Under the pieces are notes generated by a model. It was not told the origin of the DNA. It worked only from the letters and a program-made list of their open reading frames with translations, and searched no databases. Positions 10,977 through 21,327 of a stretch of 64,000 nt of DNA are shown one piece after another. The DNA is from Trichaptum fuscoviolaceum (Eukaryota > Basidiomycota > Agaricomycetes > Hymenochaetales > Trichaptaceae). Made by a program: the position numbers and the translations under genes. Position 1 is the stretch's first letter; each line of letters starts with the position of its first letter. The DNA is taken from NCBI GenBank assembly GCA_910574455.1, contig CAJSYZ010000002.1, forward strand, positions 5,295,671-5,359,670, in the 5' to 3' direction.

Positions 10977-13188
10977 ACATCATGCAGAAAAAAAAAAAGA
11001 TCAATGACCATTGACGGATCGCGCGATCCGACTATGTAGGTGCAGCCTGAGCCCCGGCGACCGCGACCGCGTCCCGACTCCGGGGCTCTCTACATCGTTT
11101 TTTGCCTGAAAACAGACAATTAGGAGTTGGGTCGGTGCATGCAGGAAATGCAAAGGGGCCCCGGGCGCGCGAGCGAGCGGTTTCCGGGCTCTCAAACTTA
11201 GCAGATAGAGATACATACATATTAGTACATATGTAGGATGTTCCGGATTCGGACTCGGATAACCGTATCAGAGGACCCGAAGAATGGACGCTAATGGGAC
11301 AAAGATATTTATGAGCAGCGGCAGACATCATCGATGGAGTTTTTTTTTGATTCTATCATGAAAGCTCGAAGACAAAGACAAATCCGTCGTGCCATCAAGA
11401 CCGGTGACGCAGTCCGGCAGCGCGAACGGGCGCGTGACTGTGTGCCGTCCGTGCCGGCAGGCTACGCCGCATCCGGTTGCATTCAGTTCTGGGTGTGCCG
11501 GGCACTGTGCCGAAAGCAGGCTGAGCTTACTACTAACTGGTAGGCTCCGGTTAAAAGTTGACCGGTCCAATAGCCGGTCTGTTGGTTGATTTCATTCAAT
11601 CCTGCTCTCTGCTCTCTGAAACCTACCCCGCATCCCCGCATTCTGACGCTGACGCTCGTCGTTGCTTCTTTGCCCTCCTTCTCTTGCTCCGTGCTCACCT
11701 GATTATCGTCTCAAGAACATCAAGACGTTCACGCCGAAGTCAGTCTTGTTGCGGGATATCATCCTATAATATTCCGCACATCTGTGGAACCAACACAGTA
11801 CCTTACCACAGGCAAGCCATCGAGCGCGCGCCGCGACAAAGGAGTCTTCTGTGCGCCGCGTACATTGATATCATCAAACCATACGAACACGCTGCAGCCT
11901 CGTACGCTTTTCGCGCCGCCAATCGTACGTTTCATTTCTTTTTACCTGCACTCAAAACAAATTCCACTTCTTTTCCTCTACTCCGTGCTCGCAATCACGC
12001 ATCACGCATCATTTCCTTGCGTTCCTTTCGATCTGCAATCATGTCTCTTTTCTTTTCTTGGCGCAGACGGCAAGAGCATCGGATCACACTTTGTGCGCTG
12101 CATTCTTCCCGGCTAATATGTATGTGGGTTCTTGCGCCCGAAACATCAAAAAACATGGCTGAAAAGCTGAAAGCCCCACATCCCCACACGGCTCGGCGCG
12201 TTGCCAATATGTCCAGAGTCGCTCGCCCTGGCAACCTGAGCTGAGGCCACCGCAACAGACACCGCAGCACGGTCACATCCCTTTTTTTTTCCAACTCGAA
12301 TACCTTTAGCCGCGCCTGAAGTGCCTCAACCCCTTGCATTCTTTTTCGACCTTTTTTTCCCCCCTTCGCGTTAGCGACTAATTAAGGAGACACTGGCAGA
12401 CGCGTCGCGCACGTGCGTTAACGGGTCGCGTTTGCGATGCTGACGCAGCACCGGCGTCCCGCATCCGAGCCCGAGTTCGAGTTCGAGTCGGGCAGCCGCG
12501 CGGGTGCCAGTGGCGTTCCGAATGCCGGGACAGTTCACTATAATTCTTTAGACCGCTGGAGATATACATTCTTGAAACAATACTCTTCTTCCTCCCGAGG
12601 CCCATTCATTTTCCCTTGTATTTCTTTCCTTTTTCTTCTACTATTTGCTCTTAATCTATTCATGTCTTATCGCGGAACGGGGAGTATGCACCGCCGCCAG
12701 GATACGCTATTGTATACCTTGCAAGCCTCAGTCTACGACCCCACTCAGGATCGCAGTCCCGAAGGCACACGAGCTTGCGCCGGTACCTAACCTTCATCCT
12801 CTGAAGGCTCTTTACAGACTTTACAAAATCTCTGACAGGCGGCAGATCCGATCGGGGTTTCTTTCTTTCTTTCTTATTCGTTGAGCGAGCGAGTGCCTTT
12901 TGCGGGTCCGATGCACCTTGAATGTCTATTAGTCCGATATGGACAAATTGCCCAAGACCGACCAAGCTTCAATTCTCTTATGTTGCTTTCGTGCCTTTAG
13001 CCTTATTTTTGCATCCAGCATACTCGGAAGAACTCCATCAATGGAACTGTGCTAATACAAGCTTTTCCTCCTTAGGCATCAAAGATCTTCATCGTGCTTA
13101 TTCACTGAATATCCGGCCTACTCGGGCAGATTACTTCTAACGTCCAAGCAAAGTCGTCGATCTCGTTCCGTCTCATTCGCAGAAAACA

Positions 13189-16100
13189 ATGTCCTCGCCT
13201 TTCTTGACGCCCGTCCCACCGACGTCGGAAGAGCTGCAAGTCTCGTTTCCCGAAGGACATGAACATGTTCTCCTCCTTACGCTCAACCGGCCGAAGTCGC
13301 TTAACGCAATGACTCCGACCATGCAGGCCGATTTGCAGCGCGTTCTCCAGTGGTACGATGACGAACCGAGTTTATGGTACGTCCCCTGCTAAATCCTTTA
13401 TTCTCTATTCTTTCTTATTCCTTTTTCGCTTTCTCTCCGCGTTTGCTCCTTTTTTCTGTATCGGTGTTCCGCTTCCGTCTTTTTTCTCTTTACTTTTCTG
13501 CTCTTCACCCTCCCCGGGCGAGTTCCCTGGTGATCGTTATCGGTGAGACGATATCGCCCCGCAATCAGCTAAAAGTAAAAGTCTACGCGTCATGGCACAA
13601 ACCATCACGGATCATGTGGGCTATGAATCACATGAGGCTCCTCGGGCCATGGTCTGCAACTTGCAATGCAGTTTTTGCAGAAAAGAAACCAATTCAATTG
13701 GCATCTCGCTGCGCCGCACACGATGACGGGCTAATTTGTATTGTGCAAAATGACGTTTATCGCGATCTGCGAGAGGCACAGTCGTCACCGGGTGTCCTAG
13801 CCTGACGTATCGTCCAGGGCAAATGGAATGATATTTGTATTTTTTGTCGAACAAATGGGTCCACGAGCGCCTCCGAGTCCGAGCCCGGCTCAGGCTACCG
13901 CTACTACTTCAAGTTACTGCGGGACTCGGCAGCCGGCAGCCGGTCGCCGGGCTGGCTGGCTCATCAGTTTCGTCATTTCTGTGTCCATTCCGACTGACAG
14001 AAAAGTCTAACAAGGATCGACCTTGCGACGACGAAGAGGACGGTTTCAGCCTTATTTTAATAGATTCCTGAGATCTTGTATCGTCTCTTTGTAACTTGTT
14101 AATCTGTTGATTAGCTTTCTTCCGGCATCGGCATCGGGCAGCCCGCCTTGACTGGCCGCCGTGACTTTCTGTTTCTGTGTTATCATACATACATGTACAG
14201 GGGCTTGCGCTGACTGTGTTTTTGGTCTCTTGTAGGGTTGCTATCTTAACAGGCGCAGGCCGCATGTTTTGTGCCGGCGCTGATCTCAAGGCGTAAGTGA
14301 CTTCTTTCACTCTGTGCCTGCGAAAGCACGGACATTTCCTTCACTTCTTATGATCGGATATTTTGGTGTGGTACATACTGACATCTATCTTTATCCTCTT
14401 TTACCAACTCTCAATCGCCTCGTTGCTTCGGGACAATCGTGTGGAATCACCGGTTATTTCTCTTTCGCCTGACATCATCATCATCTCCCGCCGGCTCAAC
14501 TGATCGGGTGACGGTATCACGACTGGACTTTTGTCTGCGGCATCTACATCTACACACACGACCGCTTGCGCGCAATGACGATGGACAACGTTCATGGCTG
14601 GGCGCTGCTCTGGGTCGCTCTATGGGCTTGTGTACCTACGCACCGCACGACTCTCCCCCGACGGTTCGCGCGACGCACCTAATCCTGGACACGCTTATGC
14701 ACACGCGTATGGGTCTGGCCTCACGTTATCGCTCTGGCCTCTCCACGCGCGCAAATGCAACGGTCACCATTCGATATACACCCCTCTCTTTGCACACAAT
14801 CTCCACCCGGCCGCGCTGTGGGGACGTCCGACGAACGCATAACGGCATGTGTGTGTGTGTCTAACATATGTGTGTCTATGTGTGTGTGTGTATATGTGCG
14901 CGCGCCGTATAGATGGAACTCAGCCCAGTCCAGCGGGGTGACGAACGAGCAAGAGGGGCTCGCGAGCTCGGTCTACGGATTCGGCGCAGTCTCACGCCGG
15001 ACCACGTCCTGCAAGCCGCTTATTGCTGCGGTGAATGGCGGTGCGCACGGCGGGGGCACTGAGATGGTGCTCAACTGTGATCTAGTTGTCACAGGCGAAG
15101 ATGCAAAGTTTGCGTTGCCAGAGGTCAAGCGAGGCGTTGTAGCAGCACAAGGAGGTATGTCGGTTGCTTCAATTCACGTTTGAGCTTTCTCCCCGCCACC
15201 CAACTTGATTGGCCCAAAAAAAGAGCTTCGTGGACTTTAAGCCCCGGATCACTGGATGTCCGTGGAACTTCATGTTTTCTGGCGTCTCTTTCCAGCTCCC
15301 CCGCGGTCCAAAGGTTCATGTTCATGCCGAGGATCTCGAAGTATGTACACGCAAGGCTGTGGTATCGGGCCCGGGTGACGAGAGAGCGTCAACACTAAGC
15401 CCAAGATGTCGCAATCAACCTCATCTTTATTTATTCTTGTATTCTCCGAAGTCGTGTGACACAGTCATGAACGGCCGACACTGACATCTCCAAAATGTGC
15501 AGGTATTCCACGACTTGTATCGATAGCAGGACGTCAGGTATGATTTGTTTTTCCAAGCACTTTCAGAAGGACGCACGAAATGGCTGACGTCACCTCTCGC
15601 TCCTTTCCGGACCGACAAACACCAGCTGGCTTCAGAGATGCTTCTGCTAGGCCGACCGGTTTCCGCACAGGAAGCCTATACGCGGTTTGGATTGTGCGTG
15701 TCTGTTCTTACGCTCTCTGCGCTCTCACCCCTCCGAGGAACTTCGCTCACCAGTCGCTCGGACATCCCCCCCATTCCCGGCGGCACGTCTTGCTTCTTCT
15801 TTGTCTTTCTTCTCATAGTGTGAACGCCGTCGTGCCCAAGGATCAAGTCCTCTCTCAGGCCCTTACGTGGGCGCGCGATCTCGTGGCCAACTCGCCCGAC
15901 GCAGTGCAGAGCACGAAGCGCGGTATCGTCCTTGCGTGGCAGCACGGCAATGTGGAGACCGCGACGCTCGCACACGCGTGGGCTCCGGAGAGCAAGCGTA
16001 CGTACAAGGGAGAGAACATCAAGGTAAAGTTGCTTCTGGTTTCCCGGCCTTCGTCGGCCATGTTCTTGTGTTCTCTATATTTCAACTCTGCGAAAGGAAT

Positions 16101-16274
16101 CGATTTGCTAACTTTCTCGTCATTGTTTTGCTCTATATCCGTTGCCGTCCCAAAGGAGGGTCTCAGGGCATTTTCGGAGGTAATTATACATATTTGTCTT
16201 TCTTACGATCGGCGTTGATCACCCGTCTGCTACAGAAACGGAAGCCCTTGTGGACAAATCCGTCTAAACTCTGA
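13189..16274 (+). CDS. Peroxisomal enoyl-CoA hydratase/isomerase (crotonase family)
   Basis: Eight exons: 13189-13376, 14236-14292, 14913-15154, 15503-15537, 15626-15693, 15819-16023, 16156-16179 and 16236-16274, together 285 aa. Crotonase landmarks are in order: LNRPKSLNAM near residue 35, GAGRMFCAGADLKA (first oxyanion loop) across exons 1-2, and AVNGGAHGGGTEMVLNCDLVV then FALPEVKRGVVAAQGG in exon 3. The C-terminus ends -NPSKL, a canonical PTS1 peroxisomal signal, which points to peroxisomal beta-oxidation or related acyl-CoA hydration; the exact substrate cannot be told. Introns 1 (859 nt) and 2 (620 nt) are more than ten times the usual length here. Intron 1 carries several of the dispersed palindromes; intron 2 carries a TG microsatellite. 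Confidence 0.93.
14848..14893. repeat. TG microsatellite inside intron 2 of the hydratase gene
   Basis: Interrupted (TG)n tracts in the oversized second intron, just before the acceptor at 14912. Confidence 0.75.
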
Positions 16275-19200
16275 ATCAATATATAGGGTATACTTGCAAA
16301 TGCATTAACTAAAGTATCCGTAGATCATGTGTGACGCTATCGATTTTGGGTCCTGAAGGATCTGTCTTTATCGGCAAGGGTCGCAGATATTCTACTATCG
16401 ATACCTGCCGAAGTCCGAGGTGCATGGGATGTATTTCAGTTCGTATAAACCACTTTGGATAAAACTTGTACAAGATTTAGGATTTTGGCTTGATTTTATC
16501 GTTTCCGGTGACGTCATACTGAACAGCTGATTGTCTCTTGCAATGTTAATGTTCTCGGCAGAAGCAGCGCTACGCAGTCATGACATTGCATTACAACATT
16601 CTCATTAATGTCTCTCGGATTTTGGAAGTCTGCGATGGGAAAATGAGTAAACATGAAATGAAATCGAGCAACATTGATTCCGGAGCCCGCCTAGCGGACC
16701 GACAGCAGCGAAGCGTAAGGGAGATTTTCTCTGATGAACTGATAAGACTCGGATTGCAACCATCCGATCGGAAGGAACTACTTTGGTTGAGCGAATGGTA
16801 AGCTGATAATCTCAGTAAATCAGCGCAAATGGCATAGATGAAAACATCACATGCACACGAAAAAGTGACAATCTGCCTCAAGGCGAAGGAAAACCGGAGA
16901 CTCACCATGTTTATCTGTTCAGGACCTCGGGGCCCTATCTTAAGAGCCTCTGGAGCCCAGGGACCAATACTAGTATAAGGACTCTAAAGTCGGAAATAGA
17001 AATTTAATCGAGATGCCAGAGGAGTCGGACTACTACTCCATCTGGGCGTTGGCGCAGTCCTGGAAGCTGGCCCCATAGTATACAGATACACGGCAACGCG
17101 GGTGGGGAGAAACAAATAAAGGTCAATTTATTTCGGCGGATTAGTAACATATCTCATCTCGATAGATGTTGTTCTTTGCCGCAGATGGTTTTAGTTTTGT
17201 TTAGGCCAGTAGAATGACGTTGTCCTCAGAGGTGCTGTCGGCCAATTTAGGCATCAACCTCTCTTGAGTCATCCTAAAATACAAAGCGTGACATTAAGTA
17301 GTACTAACCTTCACGAATGAACTCGCAGCCTCCGGTTCGTCTGGCGCACGAGAATCAGCGCCTCACCCAAGTCCAGCTCCTAGTGCGCGCAGCGTACAGC
17401 ATTAGTCCTGAGAAGGGCACTGACATGGAAGAGACACGCTCAAAGGTCAGATATCAATCTGGAGAAAGTAGCCCAATGAAAAGTGATATATTACTATTTA
17501 TTGCACCGATGTACACAGAGCTTTTTAGAAACGCACCTAATCACAGCCATTCACTAATCTCGCAGTGACGCCCAGCGCCCATTCGTGTCTCTGCATGCAT
17601 GGAAGTACATTCCCTTTTTGCTAAGTGATCGAAGCAGGCACAGAAGCTCGCGAATGCCGCGCAAATCCAGGGTCGCGATGTTTGGCACTTTCATCTGCAA
17701 ACCAGCCAAATCGGGAGAAGCCTGAAGCTTGCAATGCAATCTTGCAAACCTAATTGTTCCGTTGGCATTATCACTAGTTCCCATACATATCAGTATCTCT
17801 CAATGAGACAATGTATTCCCATGATGTGAAATATCCAGCCCGCAGCCAAAACAGGATGAATGAAAGGCAACGAAGTTCTTGTCTGATATCAAGAGTATTC
17901 GTGGTTTTTGATTGAAATGTCATCCAAGAACCGAGTGTAAGGCGGCCTTCAGTGTATTTTTGTGTTATATCTAAGAGTTGGATAAAATTCTTGATCGGTG
18001 TCTTCACTGACTCCTCGCGCAGTTAGGGGGGATGTTCATGGAAATAGTCCGATATCTGTAAAAGAAACTCCTTAGTTAGGATTGAAGGTGAAACAATGTG
18101 AAGAGCAAGACCGCAGCTGTATCTGTCCGGAAGCAGACAGGGTCAAACGTTGCAATGGTATCAAGTTGATGTATATTGCAATCACGATAATCGACAGTGC
18201 CTACGGAAAGAGACTATTACGTTACCCTTGCCCCCTGCCTCGCCCTGCCAGTGGGCGACTGAAGGCGTCGCCAGCTTTTAAGAACTTCGTATGAGAAGGC
18301 ACTGACACCGAATGCGTGAGTCACATGCTCCGATGATGCCGCGGAGGATGACGTTGAAAATACAAGGTTCATCAGGGGAAAGAGATTTTCAGGGGAACGG
18401 TGGCAAGGTTGTGGCTCGTACAGAACCTACTCACGAGTTTCTTGTCATCCTATAGGCCATGCCAAACTTGTTCCTCTATCACCTAGCATTCGTAGCACCC
18501 CATCTGCATCGATCACGGCTTGCATGACAAGATGTGAGAACTAAGCGAGGTTCCGGTCAAACCGGAGGAAAAGCCGCTCAATGCAAACATATCTTCAGAA
18601 AGCTTGGTTTCGTGGCACTGATGGCAAGAAATAATGTAAGAGAGAAGTATGTATAACAGAAGGATCAGAAACACACCTTGTTCGGAACCTTAAGTCACTG
18701 AGGGGCAATGTATTAGAACGAGCCTGTAGGCCGTGAATTACAAAGGATGTAATTCGAAGGCTTACTTGTACGTTTGCAATGTTCACTAGAACAGCTGATC
18801 ATCTTCATGAGAGTTGCAGCGTCTTGGAAGCTAACGGAAGGTCACACGAAGCGGTATTCCCCTCCTGTCGCGAACACAGAGTATCATCTAGATCGCAGAG
18901 AATAGCCGCTTTCGTATGCCCAAGGAACGGCAAACCGGGTCTATCGGCAGGTCATTGCAGATTGAACGGCTACGATAGAATGTCAGAATCCTTGGGAAGA
19001 TGTCCATAAGATCGGCGCGCGGTTTGCACTGAGAAAAGCTGAATCCAACGAACAAGGGGAGGAAGTGAGCGCTATCCTGGTATCGAAGAAAACAATTTAC
19101 ATTGGTGAAGGGAACAAATGCAAAGTACGAGAGAACCAAAGAGACGGTGTGAAAGAAGTTAGATGAGAAGAATTGCATACCGGATAATCTTGATATGAGT

Positions 19201-20530
19201 GTCTTTGATTTGAGTAATTCTTGACTGTACGGCCTTATTTTCATTTTCGATGCGAGTAAGAAATATGTACGGCGCACAGTGGCAACAATAAGGATGATGG
19301 AAGCAAACAAGCTGAAGAGTTGAAGAAAACGTTTACCACGACTCGGAGTGCCAGTGCTCGGCGGGTGCCGTACTGAAGTCACACGATCTGTATTACATGT
19401 AAAAGAAAACTCTGAGTCACTGACCTTCCTTCGAACCGTGTTGACAACCGTGTCTTTGACTTTGCCATGCGCTGTGTAACCCGAAAATATCAAACAAACA
19501 ATATGACTTAGTCGATCCGACAGTCTGGATCGAAAGTCTGGGCAAGACTCAGTGTCAGATTTGGATACGCTAGGCCAAAAGGACGATGAGGATACGTCTT
19601 CTGCGACGTCTACGAGATTCGTGTGGAATCTTTTAGACCTTTGATTCACAGGCTACGAGGCTCGAGGACCAAGGAGCCCCATCGTACTGAAGCCTCATAA
19701 CTCAATTTGACTGCAGGTGCGCAGTCTTTACGTGGACCCGTGATTTGTATTGTCTTGCTCTTTGCTCATTCAAACGCTTCGACGCCCTGATGGCCTAGGT
19801 CCAAGGGGCGGATATCTGATGTTGTTAATGATCCAGACACGGCACATCTAAGCTCTGAGATAGGATTTGCATTGCCTCTCAGCTGTTGTTTACTCGTATG
19901 TGAGTCTAAGGTTCACCGCGGTATCACGCACCTAACGCCGAAATCCTCCCTTGATAGGCCGTGCACGCGTGGATTCAAAAGCGCTGTATCGGGACGCGTG
20001 AGGCACCCTCCAATGGCCTAGAATTTGAATAATGAGCCTCAAGCGCGAAGAAACCGTATTCACGTCAAGCTCTCAGAAGGACACGGCATATGCTGGCGAA
20101 GGAGTGTTTGGTTCCTTCCTTTAATCAAGCAGGAAAGGAAAGTGCTTTGTCTGAGGCAGCACGTTTTGTCTTTCGCCGTATTGCTATCTTCTACAATCGT
20201 TCAACAGCTTGAATTCTTCTTTAGTAAAGTTCAGGTTGCCATATCTATGACGATATTTGAAGCATCCTGATATTTTCCCATAGATTCCTCTCATGTTCCG
20301 TAGGCGCGATCTCCGCCCTCGACGCTTCTTGAACATCTCGAAGGAGCTGCTCAGGCCATCATCTTCGTAACACCCCTCATTGTCGAGAAAACGAACCCCA
20401 GATAATTTCGGTGTATGATATCGCAGTTGTTTTGTTTCACCTCGACCTGTGGCACGCCCGGCCTCAAGTCTCGGAATGCTCTAGGATGTCAGCACCTTAA
20501 CGTGCTCTCCCCTAAAACTCTACAGAAGTA
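16275..20530. other. 4.3-kb stretch with no recognisable gene
   Basis: AT-richer than the left arm. Scattered open frames on the minus strand (17554-17784, 17774-18007, 18888-19649) have splice-like sites but no family signature. It may hold decayed genes or a fast-evolving lineage-specific gene. One TGCCAGTG lies at 18246 and a GACTCGGA plus TGCCAGTG pair at 19340-19356. Confidence 0.5.
18888..19649 (-). CDS. Doubtful 253-codon frame with one hydrophobic segment
   Basis: An open frame of 253 codons, long for this composition. Near residues 108-130 it has a strongly hydrophobic stretch (FLQLFSLFASIILIVATV) flanked by basic residues, as in a membrane anchor. Several GT..AG pairs inside suggest that, if real, it is spliced and only partly coding. 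No homologous family is recognised, and the dispersed motifs GACTCGGA and TGCCAGTG fall inside it, which argues that this part may be non-coding. It could be a lineage-specific membrane protein or a relic. Confidence 0.25.
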   Translation of the reverse strand: MNQRSKRFHTNLVDVAEDVSSSSFWPSVSKSDTESCPDFRSRLSDRLSHIVCLIFSGYTAHGKVKDTVVNTVRRKVSDSEFSFTCNTDRVTSVRHPPSTGTPSRGKRFLQLFSLFASIILIVATVRRTYFLLASKMKIRPYSQELLKSKTLISRLSGMQFFSSNFFHTVSLVLSYFAFVPFTNVNCFLRYQDSAHFLPLFVGFSFSQCKPRADLMDIFPRILTFYRSRSICNDLPIDPVCRSLGIRKRLFSAI

Positions 20531-20546
20531 GCTAGTGACTCGTCGA

Positions 20547-20667
20547 GAAGATTCTGGCAGTGCTAATCGAGAACCTTCGCGGAAGGTAGTGGCATGTCCA
20601 TATATGGTAAACGTCGATCATTCTTGGGGCCACTGAACACGCAACCATGTTCGCAAACATTCCAGAA
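20547..20667. promoter_or_regulatory. Heat-shock element cluster upstream of the Hsp20 gene
   Basis: Three two-unit HSF dyads: GAAGATTC (20547-20554), GAACCTTC (20571-20578) and TTCCAGAA (20660-20667), all in the nGAAnnTTCn or TTCnnGAA arrangement. A TATA-like TATTTATA follows at 20684-20691, about 100 nt before the ATG. Confidence 0.65.
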
Positions 20668-20791
20668 ACAAACGGGCGAGAGGTATTTATACGAGAACAG
20701 CTGGTGCAGGGGGACGTCTCAGAACATAAACTCACAAGCCAAGTTCGACGCTCAATCAATTCTACGACTACTCGAATTACTCTCGACGATA

Positions 20792-21327
20792 ATGTCTGTC
20801 TACTTCTACGAGCCTTTCTTCTCCTTCGACGACTTCTATCGTCTCTTTGACGACGCATGGGCCTCTCGGAATGCCCCTTCTGGGAAAAATCCCCAGCGCC
20901 AACGGGATGTGACTCAGGCTCAAGATCTCGCCCGAGGATTCCAACCTCGAATGGATATTCAGGAGTCGCCGGAGTCTAACCTTGTCACCGCGACGATCGA
21001 GCTCCCGGGCCTGAACAAACAGGACGTCAATATTGATATTCAGAATAACCGCCTCATCGTCAGTGGGGAGCAAAACTTCTCGAAAGAGGTGAATGAGAAG
21101 GGATTTATTCATCGCGAGAGACAGACCGGCAAGTTCTCTCGGACGCTTCCTCTTCCGGCTGGTATCAAGGTATGCAGTTTGGTGCACTAGCCCCCTCCTC
21201 AAATTTGTTACTAACTTAATATCTATAGCCCGAAGAAATAAAGGCATCCATGGAACATGGAGTTCTGACTATCACCTTCCCCAAGACCGTTACTGCGCAA
21301 GCGCCTCAACGGATTACCATAGCTTAG
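20792..21327 (+). CDS. Small heat-shock protein (Hsp20 / alpha-crystallin family)
   Basis: Two exons, 20792-21169 and 21229-21327, 158 aa, with a 59-nt intron containing TTACTAAC. The protein starts MSVYFYEPFFSFDDFYRLF, a typical aromatic N-terminal arm, then an alpha-crystallin domain beginning at PRMDIQESPE with ATIELPGLNKQDVNI. It contains the conserved GVLTITFPK near the end, matching the family consensus G-V-L-T-I/V. The role by family is an ATP-independent holdase that keeps unfolded proteins soluble. The heat-shock elements upstream support stress induction. It stands alone between two gene-poor stretches. Confidence 0.93.

Larger units (their letters stand above)
7820..13188. other. 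5.4-kb gene-free region with palindromes and simple repeats
   Basis: The first few hundred bases are probably the 3' UTR of the small gene. After that I see no supported gene. The region has the same dispersed octamers as the first 7.5 kb, dense between 8.7 and 10.6 kb, plus TCTA, GGTC, TTCTCC, CATCTTG and TTTC simple repeats. The last 700 bp are the likely promoter of the enoyl-CoA hydratase gene. Confidence 0.65.

Noticed and set aside
11558..12244. Plus-strand open frame of 228 codons
   Set aside because: Its sequence looks like translated CT-rich leader DNA. A transcribed non-coding region is as likely, and no domain is seen.
16580..16801. Plus-strand 73-codon frame followed by a donor-like site
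   Set aside because: No partner exon or family could be found; it could be chance.
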